From Phallusia mammillata (taxonomy: Eukaryota > Chordata > Ascidiacea > Phlebobranchia > Ascidiidae): a DNA stretch of 64,000 nt. The position numbers were made by a program, and so were the translations under genes. Each line of letters opens with the position of its first letter. Within the stretch, counting starts at the first letter, position 1. The stretch is taken from the NCBI GenBank assembly GCA_003260075.1, contig QLIY01000077.1, forward strand, positions 124,001 to 188,000, written 5' to 3'. The notes beneath the pieces are model-generated. The model was not told where the DNA came from. It ran no database searches and saw only the letters and a program-made list of their open reading frames with translations. Shown here in pieces: positions 1-15,024 of the stretch.

Positions 1-346
1 AATAATAATTTTGTGACAACATGATGTGATAATGGGTAATTCTGTTTGTGACGTCATAAAATATGTGTTAGATCACTGTTGAGCGTTGTCTGGCTGATAA
101 TGCTTTGAACCAGTTCTCAAGTTCGGGCTAAATGGAAATGTTTGGTCGATAAAACGATTATTATTTGTTTGATAATTTAATTTTCAAAACTGGCGTAGTA
201 ATTTTTCAAAACCTTTTGTGATTTAGAGACAAAAATACAACCAAAATAGTAAGAAGGTATGTCCATGGGTCGCGAGAGACCTCAAAACAAAATTTTGGGA
301 AGTATTTGGGTCGCGTCAAAAAAGGTTGGAAACCACTGACCTACAG

Positions 347-552
347 CAGTGGTTCTTAAACTTTTGTTTGTTGCGACGCCTTTGGAAAAGTTTTCTGGAC
401 TTGCGACGCACCAGCAAATAAAAGTTAATGCGGAAACTTTGTGTTTATTGATACAACAACAAAAAGCCACGAAAGGGAACTATTCTGCGACGCTCTTGGA
501 AAATTCAAACGACGCACCAGGGCGTCGAGACGCACAGTTTGAGAACTGCTGG
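347..552. mobile_element. hAT-like MITE
   Basis: The left end is CAGTGGTTCTTAAACTTTT and the right end is its imperfect inverse, AGTTTGAGAACTGCTG. CTACAG is repeated at 341-346 and 553-558, close to the 8-bp duplication expected of hAT elements. The inside has repeated GCGACGC motifs and no transposase. A second, truncated hAT terminus (GGTTGGAAACCACTG) ends at about 338. Confidence 0.65.
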
Positions 553-660
553 CTACAGAATACTGACAAAAACCATAAGTGTTCTCATCATGGAAATGAA
601 TTAAAACTCAAAAACAAAACATATTTTTATGGTAACAAAACTAAACACAGTCAAACTTAC

Positions 661-2606
661 CCAAGGTTGGGATATCTCCTACGCATGTAATCTCTGGTCA
701 GGAAAACTGCTTCTGTGATAAGGAGAGTTGACCCGATACTTGGAAGATAGAGGACTCGTTCAGCGATGACAAATCCAACGTAGAAGAAGAGGTTAGAGGC
801 AGGGAGGAAGGAGAAGAGCATGGTGATGAGAGAGAAAATGAGGATTGTGATACTGGATGCTGATGAGAGGAAGTCTGAATTTTTTTGTAATTTTAATGCA
901 AAATGTTCACTCTCCTTGTTTTAAAGCCATTTTACATCAAAGGAAAACAAATTGAAAAATCTGGTTTAAATGTTGAAAAACGTTTTAAATCCTGATTTAT
1001 TATGGCACAAAATCATTTTGTTTGACTTAATGTTGTGGAAAATGCCCTGAATTTGCAAACATTTAGAAAGAGCAAAGCATGCGATTAGACAAAAAAACAT
1101 AATAAATTGGGAAAAATCAGGAAAAAATCAGAACAAATCCTATTTGAAAAAAGAATTTGCATAAAAATTGCTCACCTGAATGTGTCAAGTGGTGAACTTT
1201 GACCTCTACCACTGGAAACAGATCTTTGTTTGTTTTCTGTTCAATGGGATGTTCTCCATCACAGCTACTAGCGGAACTATAACGTCTCAAATTATTGTGA
1301 TCATCATCAATTCTAACATCATCACCGACATCCAACTTTCTCAAGTGATCCCAAACAACTTTAACAAGCCATAAAAATGTCGCAAAAAATACAAGAGTAC
1401 AAGAGTTTCTTGGATCTGAAAAGTTTTCCACTATTGGGACCGACCCCATACTCCAATCAAAACTTTGTCTGACAGGAAAAACCAACATGGCGGCGTTTAC
1501 GGCAAGCAGGTAAGTGAATGTTAAAGCGCGACTTCCCCCCCCCCTCACAGGCCGCCGCCGGGTTATCCGATGGCGAAAACCCGGGGACGCAACTTTTTCC
1601 TTCTGATAAGATGATCGGAAGCATGATACGCGTTGTTATGAGGAATGTTGTGAAGAAAAATGATGAAAAGATACGGATGCGAAGAGACCTCCATTTTGGA
1701 TCCTAAAAATACAAAAGAAAACTTGGTTATATCAAACTTAAAAACACACTGAATAGTGTGAACATACAGAAATAGTCTCAAAGCACACGCTCGATAAATT
1801 TGCCCCCCCCCCAGACCTCCATTTTGGATCCTAAAAATACAAAAGAAAACTTGGTTATATTAAACTTTAAAACAGATTGAAATGTGTGAACGTACAGAAA
1901 TAGTCCCAAAGCAAACGTACAAGATAAATTTGATTCTATTTGAATAAGGATTGGCGATTCAATGTGTTCTGATTTTAAGTGTGATACAAGCGTTGGGTGA
2001 AGGACAAACTTATTGTGATTATGGTGTAAGCAACTAATTAACTGCCCGAACAAATTGTTTGATAAAGATGACGGTATTTTGGTAAAAAAACTGATTTTAA
2101 ATTTAAGCAAAACCGATTTGTTACGTTTGAAAGAAAAATAGCTTCACCAAAATACAACTCACTAACAGATTTTTCAGAATTTGCAAGAAAAACATTGTGA
2201 CAAGCGGTGCCAAGGATTTGTCTCGTATTGATGCACAGTAACATCACCGCACTTAATCAAAACCTCCGGGGAAAAAACACAACCAAGCAGACAACAGCCT
2301 TGAGGCTTACTTGGAAAAACAACAAGCAATGGCAGAAGCAGGTGCAAAGAACTGATGTGACACTGGCAAATGGTTTTCGTGTCAGTAACCTTTCTGACAC
2401 AAATTGATGACAATTATAGTGGGCCACCAAGTTAGTGTTTTTCAGCGGCGCCTGCAAACTATTCATTTCGCAGTTTTATTAACAACCTGTTAAAACTTTA
2501 TTTAAAAAAATAGCAAGTATATGATGAGTGCTTAGTTTAACATAAAACAGTTTTGTTTATTTTGCTGTTTCCGTGTGATTGTTGCTTTATTGGTGTTTTT
2601 GTCGTT

Positions 2607-2683
<77 letters not shown>

Positions 2684-5600
2684 AGCTTTGGCATTAAAAT
2701 GGTAAAAGCGTGTCAAAAAAACGCTGAGACAAGTCACACGTTTTTCGAAACAAACTGATATACAATCGTATTGTTAAACGAAATTTAATGTGTGCCTTTT
2801 CACTTCGTGAGGAAAACATTTATTCTGTTACGCCACAATAAGATTTTTAACAAAAAACAAATACTACTTATTATGCACCGCACCTAGTTTAAAAACCCGC
2901 TTTAAAATGTACAGCTAGACATAGTGTGGGGCAGACGTTTTTCACTGTCCTGCTGCGTCAGGTAACGATACGTCCACAGCTCATCCATCACTCTTTACCG
3001 ACTGACAGGTGGATGCCATTTTGGGGATGGCGAGATCTGAGTCATTTCGTGGCCCAGTTTGTTTGTGCTTATAAATAAGGCGTGATTTGTCGCCACTTCT
3101 CTAATGAGCCTTGCAGAGAACGGTCTGATTTCAGACTATTTGGTTTGAACAATTGGAAGCATTTTAGGTTTGTTTAAAATAGGAAATAAGGGTTAACGTA
3201 GGTATATAGGCGGTTACTGTATGACTAACGCGATATTTGAGACTGTTTTCCTTTAAACTAAAACATTACAATCTAAAACGTAAAAGGAATTTGTGAAAAC
3301 AGACAAAATGAAACAAAGGCATATGGGGTCACTTAGGTCTAAATATCCACAATTATGACACAACGATAAAAATTTAACTGTAAATTCACCCAATAATTAG
3401 TAGATTCATATTTTTTTAATTTCATAGCAGTTTAAAAACCGTTGAATTGAACTGGCGCCGTTTATGTAAGCAGGCAATACAACATTGAAGAAATTATCTT
3501 CAGATGTTATTAAATAACACTAGCCATTATTTTATGGTTCATATGTTAACCAACAGCGGGCCAGTCAACGCTTTTTGTGACAGTTTCGCCTGCGGAAAAA
3601 GTTTTGAATGTAAACTTCATGGTACCCTAGAGGTCGATGCGCTGATTTCAAGGTCAAACTGGCCCGGTAATTGAAGGTCACGGAAAAAATCGCCCGCTAT
3701 ATTTCTCTGTAAACCACCCCTCAGTTCATTTTTCACTCTCTGCCTAAATAGTATTTATAAAGAAAAAAATTGGGGATATAGCAAAAAAAGAAAGCCCGGC
3801 ACTTACAATTACCTTAAATTAATGCTATAACGTATGCTTCTATATCTGTATGTGTTTTGTTTTAAAGCCTATACTTGAAAATAAACCGTATAAGCGTCGC
3901 GACAAAATTGTAGTAACTCATGCTATGTTAATGCAAGAAATTTTCTAGCTGACAATTCTTTTAGCTTTTGATGAAAATTATCAAACATACTTCCACATTT
4001 AAGGCTTTGTGGTGAAACAAGGGAGCTTAAAATAGAACTTTTATGGCCATAAAGGTCAACAATAAAAAAACAGTTCCCTATAGGGAACTATATATATATA
4101 GCAGCTGTCATTGTGGTAGAATGTTTACATTATCACACTTGATAAGCGCCACGTGAGATTAAATAAATTAACAAGCGTTACATTTGACACCCGCTGCGTG
4201 GAGAACCGTTCCGTCACAGTCAAAGGTCAGTAAACACTCGAAAAGATGCTCCCGTTTGTAAAAATATGATGCAAACATCCACTCAAATGTAAGAAATTTA
4301 ACGTTAGGCACTGTCCTGCGCCCAAAGCCATTGAATGCACCGTTTTTTTGTTTTTAAGACATCTAGACCAGGGGTCGACAACCATGTTACCGGGACGTAT
4401 ACGTTTTGAGATTAAATGCTAACATAATTCCCAGGGAGCCTCCGTTCGAAAAAAAAACAAGCTAAAGGTTTTTAAGTTGAATCAAAGTTTTACAACTTTG
4501 TTAAAGGGCGGCCGCGATTGTCAGGGTTGCGGTTTTCTCGCCCCATTAGGCTGGTTTCTGACATCTAGTTGGGCGGGTTGTCAATTAATTTATGGTTGCA
4601 GTTTATAAGTTTACAGTAAAATTTGGCTTGTTTTTGATACAGTTTGTAGCGGCGTTTTTTTTGGGCTAGTAAGTTGCGCTTTTCAAAAAATTGCCCTTGC
4701 AACATATGTGACCACAAAACTAAATTGACTTATAAGTTCTGCAAACCCCGTAACCTCGTTCTATTGTCAGTAGAAGTAACGACCACCAGACACGGTGATT
4801 ATAAATTTCTCTCCCGCTGTGAAAATATATTAAGTGGTGGCGCCCGTAACCCACGCACAACTGTTCGGCGCACTGGGCTTTACGAAATTCAATTACAATA
4901 GATTGTTCGGGAGGAACCAATGGCATAGTTTAGGTTATAGTAGCAATGTTCTTCCGTTGCTCACATGGAGAAACTACTTCTGTTATTTGTTTTGCGACAT
5001 GAAGTCATAACCTGACGTTTCAAAATGCTTAAAGTGTTCATTTTGGCGTTCGGTATAACGCCTTCAATAGACCTGGTGTACTATGATTTATATATGAGTG
5101 TGTCGTGATCGCTGGTCTGCATGAACGCTTCAGGACTGATCCCAGTAATAAATATATATATATATACATATGTTCATCCAAATTTCGAAATATTGCTATT
5201 GTTGCTCAACCCAAATTTTTGTTTAACTGGACTTGAATCATTGTTAAGCGGCTTCTAGGTCTGACAGACAAGGGACATATTTTCACTAACCAAGTTTGTA
5301 GACAGGTTTCATTTATTAAACTTGCATGTTAAAGTTAAATTTCCCCGTGGTATATTATTATTTCTTTAATGTAATTGCGCAAACACACATAATATTATTT
5401 CACCAACCTTGCTTAATATCGCCTTCAAAGCTCCAAAGATGCCCAGCCGATGACGAATCCATAAATCGTATACGACACATACTGGTAAAGCGCAATAACC
5501 AGGTTCCTTCGACAGTAGAGACGCAGTGGCTAAGACGAACGAAAGAGCCAAAAACAAAACTTCCCTTCCAGAAAAATCCACCTCTGTTGAAAAACCTTGG

Positions 5601-6480
5601 GTGCAGCCTTCTGTGGATACGTTATTGTTTGCGTTGTCCATGCACTGGCGACGTTTTAGTTCAGAATTTGGTGGTTTGATTTCGCTGAAGAGGGAAGCAG
5701 TTGCGTCTTCTTCACTAATGATGCTGGACGAAGAACTTATGCTGTCGTAAGTATCAGCTGTCGTATGAGAATCGTCTGATTCTGTGGCTTTTTCAACCTA
5801 AAAATGTCCATGAAATCTATTTGAAATGTGCAGTACATGAAAGACCACAAGCTGCAGTGTCAATTTATACGAATTTGAAAGATGAAAATCTACAATACTG
5901 ATAATAACTAAGAAATTGTCAAACCATTATTTAAAAAAAATTGCTTAAAACGAAACTAGCAGTTCAATATACAGTTCAAAATCAACTTTTTACCTTACAG
6001 AATCAACTGTTTACCTAACACAATAGATTTTAAATCAGATATCATAGACGCGTATAATTTGGTAAACTATACACTGCACATATTGAATGACTAAATCTGG
6101 TTAACTGAAGACTTAAAAAAAATTAGTCTTCTTCATTTTTTATATATTAACCCCCCCCCCCATCAGATATCATAGACGCGTATAATTTGGTAAACTATAC
6201 ACTGCACATCTTGAATGACTAAATATGGTTAACTGAAGACTTAAAAAAATTATTCTTCTTCATTTTTTACCCCCCCCCCCAAAATCAGTTGATGTAACCA
6301 ACTTGGGGATATAGATTTCACCTTGAAATGACATAGTCAGTTTCTTATTCGAATAGAATATGATGGGAATTTTCTTGAACACACACAAGTTCGTAAAAAA
6401 AACGTTTTACGGACAAAATAAAAAATATGTAAATTCTTTAAGCTAATCTTCTTACCTTAAAAGGTTCAAGGTCGGTTTTG

Positions 6481-6556
<76 letters not shown>

Positions 6557-9500
6557 ATATGTAAATTCTTTACGCTAAACTTCTTACCTTAAACGGTTCA
6601 AGGTCAGTTTTGTAATATTCCATTTGCAGACCACTAGATGTCGCTGTGTGGTTGTGCTCCCCTATCGTGCCCTCCCTCCAAATTTGTCTATTGTTGCGTT
6701 TACCGGACTTCCGTTTCCGCTTCCCTTTCAGCGTCTTGTTCCGATGCGTCAGTGTCTGAACTTTTGACCTCGGAAGCAAAGACCCAGTTGCGGGTAAGGG
6801 TATTCCCCCAGCATGTGACGTTTCTCCAGTTGCTTTGTGATAGCAAAGAAGTGCTGAAATAACAAAGTGGAATATTGGTTAATCTTTTTTTCCAAAACGT
6901 AAAGACATTTATTGTAATTCGTGTAGAATTTGTTGATAAGGATTAAAACCTTAACCTTGTAATCACCCTAAGCAACAAGGCATTTTAAAATGTTTTTGCA
7001 TCCGACTGTTCAACTTTGACTAAGATGTAGTTATGTAAAAATATTCTAAATATTCTTGCAGCATAATTTATTTAACCAGCTTCTCTTACTTCCCAAGAAG
7101 AACAAGGTAGCCATGACGTCAGCTCTGCCAACTATTCCAGCCACAGCTTCAGTGTGAATCGGATGCAAGGCAAAGATTAAACCTAAAATACAAGACAATG
7201 CTCTGCAAAAATTCAAAAACAACTAAAAAATCCACAATATTTTGAGAGGTAACAAAAATCAACAAACAGTTTCTTGAAAAAGGAAGTATTCGATAAATTG
7301 GTATCCGGTTTAGTTTTTAAAGAGGGACCAACAAACCTGCTAAAAGTACTTTCGCATTCGACAGACGAAGGACGGATGAGATCCCGTGACACAAGAGGAA
7401 AGTCGTTAGAGCGTGAAGAAACACGTTGGTCACGTGATAAGCGCAAGGGTTGAGTCCGAACAGTGCATGGGTGAGACTAGAAAAATAATAATACTTCTTT
7501 AGATACTGAGTAAAAAACGGTTGTACTGTTTACTTTAGAGATGTTGGCGCAAACGCATGCCATTATGAGTATATTACACTTTTTTTAAATTGGAATCCTC
7601 ACAGATCGGTATTTACTGTACCAAATTACAAGTTTGTGATGCAAATTATTAGCTTATGTCAGCAAAAATGTTGACGAGTTTTGACAATAAAACATATTCC
7701 ACGCTTACAACAGCAAAATATGCAACAGCTAGCCATAACACTCACCGAAACGTGAGCACAGTGAGAGGTCTGTACGAGTGATGACTGCCGCTGTGACTGA
7801 GGGGAGTTCCCCAAAAGTCATTGATGAAAAGGTGGGAGACCGGAGTGGTTTGAACAACATCCGGGTTACTTATGATCGCACGGCTGTGAAAAAAAATAAC
7901 CCAAGTTTACTAAAAGTTATTTACTTACTGAAAATTAAACAATGGTTTGGGCAGCTTCTGTAGTTACAAGAATAAACTATTTTAGCTTTAAAACAGGGTT
8001 ATGTACCTCTGGCAATCAAATTTACATTTTCTAGTATTCTATTTGAATAAGGAATTGGCAACATCGTTTATTGAACTGTGTATTTGTGTTTTGAAAGAAG
8101 TATTTAATGAAAAGTAGAAGGTTTTGTCAAACAGATCTTAGCTTGAAAGTGGGCATGAATTGTTGCTTTTTCAACGTGAAATGTTAGATCCATGTTTGGC
8201 CACAGAGATACAACAAAGCAACGACAAAATCAACACACTTTGATATGTCTGACACAACACAACGCCAAGTAAAAAGCATAAAGCGATCTTGTCATAACAG
8301 AATCGGGCAACAATAGCGAGTTAATGGCGCTAAAATTCTCCTCGGAAAATCTAACATCAGCACCACATGAAAGTGTTCAACATTTGTCGGCAGAAGAAAC
8401 AACAATTGGATACATTTTCGCGACAGCCATGACGCCAAAAAAGATCAAGCCACGACGTTCTTATCTCTTGCAACAATAAACACGTGACCGATTTGTCTGC
8501 ATGACGTCTAAACGTCGTGTCAAACCGGCATTTTCCGAGATTTAATGTCAACGAACGAAAAGTATTTTCGGGTGGTCACTAGCAGTTCAAGGAAGTAGCA
8601 AATTTTAAAATCCAGTTTCGTTCATGCAACCTTGGAATATTTTGTTACCTTAGCAAACAATAACGTTTTAACTTATCATGTACTGGCTTGATGATTTAAT
8701 ACCAACGTTTTTGTTAAGTAAACATTAAAATATGCACTTTTCAAGCCACATTTTACACACCAAAATAAATAATGATGAAAGGGTCTGCAGGTTAACTACC
8801 AACACATAAATTCATTAGTCCCAGAAAAAAAGTTTCAACATTGTAAAAGTAAGTCATAAAGCAGGTTGATAAACATGAGTGCTTCAACGCCCGTCAAAGA
8901 AGCTCTTGTATTCGCAATACATTCACAACGTAGCCCATTTAGCAGAGTAACAAGTAAACAGTGGGACATGCTGTAACAGCTGGCATAAGCTTTTGAAAGG
9001 CAGGTAAACAGGTAGAAGGCACGTAGAGAGTTGAGTTGATGTCGCCAAGGGGCCGAACACTGGTGTAACACGGTCGTGCTTATCTTGGGTACAATCCCAT
9101 ACGCAAACAAATCAAAGAAACCCTATCCGAAAGCGAGTAGGTAAACCATGTGTAAGCTGGTCCGGTATAACAAGTAGCAATGGGATCTCACTAATGTGGT
9201 GATGCTAAAGAAAATGATTATGGGATTGTGTATGTAACCTTGAGCGTTTTGTGTGGGGATTTTTCTGATCTATAAAAAAAGTTGTTGACTGCGTCAATTT
9301 TCACTTCGTCTAGTTATGTTAAAGTATTATTTAAATTGCATTTTGCATGTCAAAACAACATTGCACTTCTAGCTTCGCCAAAGATTTTGAAAATACGACA
9401 ATACGAAACAAATTATTCATTACAAAATATAGCCAACCTGTTGGTAAAATGCTGCCGGGGTCAAACTAAAAAGTCACCCGGGGCCAAACTTTACAAACTA

Positions 9501-12500
9501 AAAATTTAACCGGTTGGGAAAAAGTCAGCCGGGGTCAAGCTTTACAATACACAACCTTAAGTAACCACTTTAAGAAGTTTGAACCACTTTTTGCAACAAA
9601 ACAACGCAACAAAAACGCGTTATACGGCAAAAATGCCTACAAATACGTGTCCCCTACATGGAATAGTTTATTAAAGATGCAAATTGCTATTGCAAAATGA
9701 ATGATTTTCTAGATACAAATTAATTACATAAAGCTGGAAAAATGCGAAACTATAGGATGCAGCACAATTATCGCAAAGTTTATTTGAATGCCCCAGAAGC
9801 CTTTGTACACACAAGACGCCCTAGATATAGTTTTCAACAGCATTTTCATCGGGCGAATCGAGCTGGTGGCGCCGTGTTGATTTAATCACCAAAAAGACGA
9901 ACTGTGCTTGGAGCCTGTAAAAACACTCAGACGGTTTGAGTTATGATATGAGTGCCTTATTGCGTTGAGTGAGTGGTCCTACGTGCGGCTGAGTGGTGCT
10001 CGTTTCGAGCTGAGTGGTCTTCCAATGGGGCTTGAGTGCACAAAGATATGATTGCTGTTCTTGAGAAGTTTGGAAATAGGGTTGAAAAAGCGATGTAAAA
10101 GAAATTGGGTATCTAGGTTGTGGAATGTGAAGGAAAAACATTTTGATCCAAGACAAAACCAACATCCTTAGTTGAAAAAAGAACATGCTTTATGCTTTTA
10201 GGGACCTTATTTTTAGTCAAACGTTTTAAAGGGTGTCGACAATACACTAAACAACAAAATACCAACGAGTTTTCGAAACAATTTTACTATAAATGCCCAC
10301 ACAAATTCCTGTTTTTTTCACAGCCTCGAAAAAATGCTATTTCATTCAATACATGGGCTATTGCTTTGTTAAGGCTAAAACTGGCCCAAAAAACCTTTTG
10401 GGGTGTGCACCACCTTTTTGATTGAGAGGCAAAAATTGACATCAATTATCGCCAAGTAGTTTCACAATTTGACGGATGTGTGGCCCAATTGGACGTCGAA
10501 TGATGGTCATGCATCGTTGCACACTATCAGTAACCCACCCCGACTGGTAAAGGGAGCTCGCCGTGACAAAACAAACAACCCCAAGTCGTGGGGCTTCAGT
10601 GGGGCCGCGTGGGTAAAAGTGGGCTTTTATGAGACCCCCTAATGTCTGTGCGCTAACGGGTTTCGTTGAAAACCCATCAAGGGTGATTTATGGGTGTCGT
10701 TATCTTTTAGGGCACAGCTGCAAGAATTTGGGGAGGTTTTTGGCAACTGACAATTTTTTTCTGGATTTAAAGCTAAATGCATTAACTGGGAAAACAATGG
10801 TCTGAACACTTGTCGAATAAGATGGATGAGAAGTGATTTGTAGACTTTCTAACAGCACTAAATATCACTAACTATGTTTGGCTAGACCGAATGCCAACGT
10901 TTGTTAAAAAAATAAACTTTTGTATTGATGATTGAATGTTTATTATTTGAGCCCGGAATTGGCGATAACGGCCGTAAGCATCACTTACACTGTCATTGGC
11001 CATGTCTTTGTTATTTTTTTGACTTTTTTGCGAGTCATAGCCAAAAATACCAAACTCTTGATTCCAGTAGGCAATTTGAACACAGAAATTTTACTTTACA
11101 ACATTTTAGCGACAGTGTGAAGAAATACAATTCCTAATTAGTAAATGTAACTTTGTATTAATAAGTAGTAGGGTAAGCGAGACACTCTTTCTGTAGTTAA
11201 TCACATAAACAGAACAGTTCTAAACCCTTGGAAACGAAAGAGAATCGTAACATACACATTCGAAAAGCGATTTTGGCAACAACATAGACTTTCTCCCCAA
11301 CATGCTATACGCCATTATTTCAGCCACCAGAGCGAAACTGCTGATCTAATTAATCGACGGCCTTTTGCCTCATCTGTGTTATAGATCGAAACACAATTAG
11401 TTGTTCATTTCTAACCAACTCAGTCCAATAAAATGTAAGGGGGTGTTGTTGGAAGGGGTGGTGCGTTGTTCAGCTTACTGTGGCAAGTAAAATCAAACCC
11501 GCCCTTTAAAAGGGAGGCTATGGGGCCACATTGTGTAAGTGCAATAATTAATCTAAGCTTGTGCATGTGTAATACTACTTAAGCCTATATGTTTAGTATA
11601 ATGTCAAGCAATAAAATATTGCATTAAACAACTTTAAGCTGGCAAAAGAACCAGTGCCAACAAGCTAAGGATAAATTTGCTAATTGTGCAAACGCAAAAC
11701 ACGTCTTAGGGTAAAATAGGGAAGGGCCTACTTTTAAAATTTTAAAATTTTTAAGTGCACTGCAGTGTATACACAAGGTTAAGTTGTACGTGAGGAAACA
11801 GCGAGAGCTGATGTACAAGCTTTTGCTACGTGAGTGAGGCGAGGCATAAAGCAACACCCCTACCACTTCAGTGATGCGAGTTACAAGTAAAACACGACAC
11901 GGGTCGCAAGTATTTGCAACACCGACACTTTGAAGGGACATCCACAAGGCCATGGTTTGTTTTGTTCGGTTTCGATGCCAAAAAACCATTAAAAGTCACG
12001 ACTGAAAAAATGATACATTTGTGCAGAAAATAAATGGCTCTGTTTAGAGTTGTAAGGCTTTTTGCGTCGGGTTCGGACTTAAAACGGGCCTGATTTGGGT
12101 ATGATTTCACATTGGACAACGTCTGTGTCGTAACTTTACCTTTTTAAGTCTAACGTTTGAACCTAATACGGATTATACTTTTTTTTAAATCGGGTTCGGG
12201 CCGGGTTTTAAACTTATACTTTAGGGTTAGGCAACCCCTTATAACTCTGGCTCTGTTGAAAAGCGCTTTGTTTAAAACTTAAGTAAAATGTATTCTTGTT
12301 GCAATCGTGTTTTAAACCCATGTAGGAAATTTTAATCTTGTTTTCTTTTCCAAAATCAAAGATTTCCATTAACAATTTCAATGGTACACAAAACTGCCGC
12401 TACAAAACGATGCAAAGTATACTGCAACTGTAATCTTTTAAAGTCAAATCAAAAAGCCGGTAAGACTTTAAATGGCCAAACGTGGCTGTTGGTTCAGTGA

Positions 12501-14926
12501 AATTGGTGGCTTCAGTTCAGCAGGCTTGGGTCCTCATATTTGTGGCAGTTTTTACTTCATTATTCCCACAATTTCAAGGCGACAGTGCAGCTATAAAAGC
12601 TACCGTGGAAAATTGTTACCCCCTACCCCTTGATGTAATACCAAGCGGATTTAGAAATTCAATTTACCCACTATTCAAGAGAGAGTAAATTGAATAAAAA
12701 TATGGCGGGCCAAAGGGGTCGTTTCACATTTTTGCCGTGACAAGGTTTTAGTTATAACGGGATGTTTCCGTCACTGTTACGCCTTGTTGCGTTACAATTG
12801 ACCTGTTGGGCGTCACAATGCCCGCAGGATGGGTAAATTGGGGCAATTGATTTTCCCCGCATTGAAAATTGTACCTCACACCCCCAGGGGATTCGCTTTG
12901 ACGCAAATGAACTGTTAAATGTCCGGTTTGAGACACAAACGTTTCATTTCATTTAAATTTTAAACTTAAAAGAAAAGTCATACACGTCCTTAAGCCCAAA
13001 AATATACGTGAAAACTCTTTCCCACGTTAAATCACAGTGGACTATTAAACGGCAATGTTTTAAACATTAACCAGCAAAAAAATAAAACAATGCAATTTTT
13101 GGGGCAAACAACGTATTATAATTATACACACTAGCCATTTACCTCATTTATAAAACAAATACATAATAGGCGAGGATGGTATTTTCACAAAATATTTAAC
13201 GAGAATTTTAACTTACTTCATGTACAAGAAAGTAAAATACGAACAAAATAGCTGGCTTAATAAACGTACTGGTGCACAAGTTCCAAAAAACGTCATTACA
13301 CAAATATCCAAGCTATTTAAGCGGCACTAAAATAACCTAGTATTTCGGAAGACTGTGTTATTATAGGAGCATGGGAGGTTATGCAAACTTATTACTAGAC
13401 TTTCCTACCACCGAGCGGCAAAGAAAATGCCAAATTAGCTATTAGAAACCTAACCCTAAATGTTAATGACTGTTTTTTTAAAATGAAAATGTCAATGCCC
13501 TACCAACTTGGTTTACTTTGGAGATTAGAAGCTCTTAATTAACCTTTACAAAACACACCAAACCTTCCTAAATTTCACATCCCAAATTGACCGACTGCAC
13601 CAATGTAGCTTACGCTTTCAAAGAAGCCCTGTTAAACATACTACACAACGGGGGTATTGTAGTACTGTAAACTGTTCAATTTTGATTTGTCGATTGTGAA
13701 ATATCCAAAACAACGAAGGGGCAAAAAATGCTGCCAGATTATCGGCCTCAAAAAGAAATTGGACTATTCAACTGGGTTAGCCAATTTCAATACAAAGTCT
13801 CTGATATAGAGATAACACTTTTGGCCTAATATTTACCACAATATATGGCGCTTAAACATAACGGTTGAGAAAATATGCGTTGTGATTGTGAACCACGCAA
13901 TGTATATCTGTGCATTGATTGCGGAAGTCGAAAATTCGTTTAAGATTGAGTGGCTTTAAGTTGACTTGGCATGAATTTTTAATGACTCCACTGCTAAACG
14001 TGCTCCCTAAATTACTCCCTGGTCTGCAATAAATGACGTTGCGCTTTGTGGTGCGCCGGACCAAAGTGCCATGGAATAAAGCCATTAGAGTTTAGACAAG
14101 AAACAAAATTACACTTGTTTAATCTAGAACATTAAATCCCCCCCCCCCTGCCATGGAATAAAGCCATTAGAGTTTAGACAAGAAACAAAATTACACCTAA
14201 TCTAGAACATTAAATTCGACAGGGTTTTTGAAAATGTAGTGCATTCAATAGCATGGTCGTTTTCGTGGTAGTCAAAATTAGACAATATAGCAAACGTCCA
14301 GAACCGTATTTTAAATTTTTCATTGCTTTAAACAAAAAATCGACAAAACAACAATTTCAAAAAATTCTGCTTTTTTATTGTCCAAACCACTAAACTTGAA
14401 TGAAATCAAGTCCACAAATTTACTGAGATCAAGTATAGCGGCAAAAGTAGATCTTTGCAGATGTGGACAAATCGTGAAAAAAGATAATCGCATTGGAAAA
14501 GATTATAGGATATAGAAACATGTGGCGATTTTGAGAGGATTAGTTAATGCGATACGTATGTTTTAATATCAGTACCATATTTCATTCAAGACGACTAAAC
14601 CAGTAAATAAAAGGATGTAGGGACTGCTCAAGGGCCAATTTTTAAATTTTACTGTAAACGATAAATTACTAAAGGTGGACAAAAACTTTTGAGTTGCAAA
14701 ATGGCGAAACATTGGAACACAATTCAGGGCACCAAAAACCTTCTTTCTATCGCGGTTTTTATTTTGGTTTATGACATCGCGTTGGTGTTTAATAGAATAC
14801 CACTTGAAATTGAGTCTGGTCTGTTAGCATCACAGTTACAGTTACCCAAAGCAAAACCCCCCCCCCAATTACTAAAGGTGGACAAAAACTTTTGAGTTGC
14901 AAAATGGCGAAACAATACATAGGCAC

Positions 14927-15024
<98 letters not shown>

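Noticed and set aside
2608..2683. Poly-C tracts as i-motif or G-quadruplex regulatory elements
   Set aside because: Fixed lengths near 10, a single orientation, placement inside exons and flanking allelic duplicates point to gap filling, not to selected DNA structure.
8357..8551. 64-codon minus-strand frame as the first TMTC2 exon
   Set aside because: It lacks the YDD motif and a donor in the needed phase; the 18311-18405 exon supplies both, with an ATG.
12221..12231. Telomere-like TTAGGGTTAGG
   Set aside because: Fewer than two units and no array; chance occurrence in AT-rich DNA.
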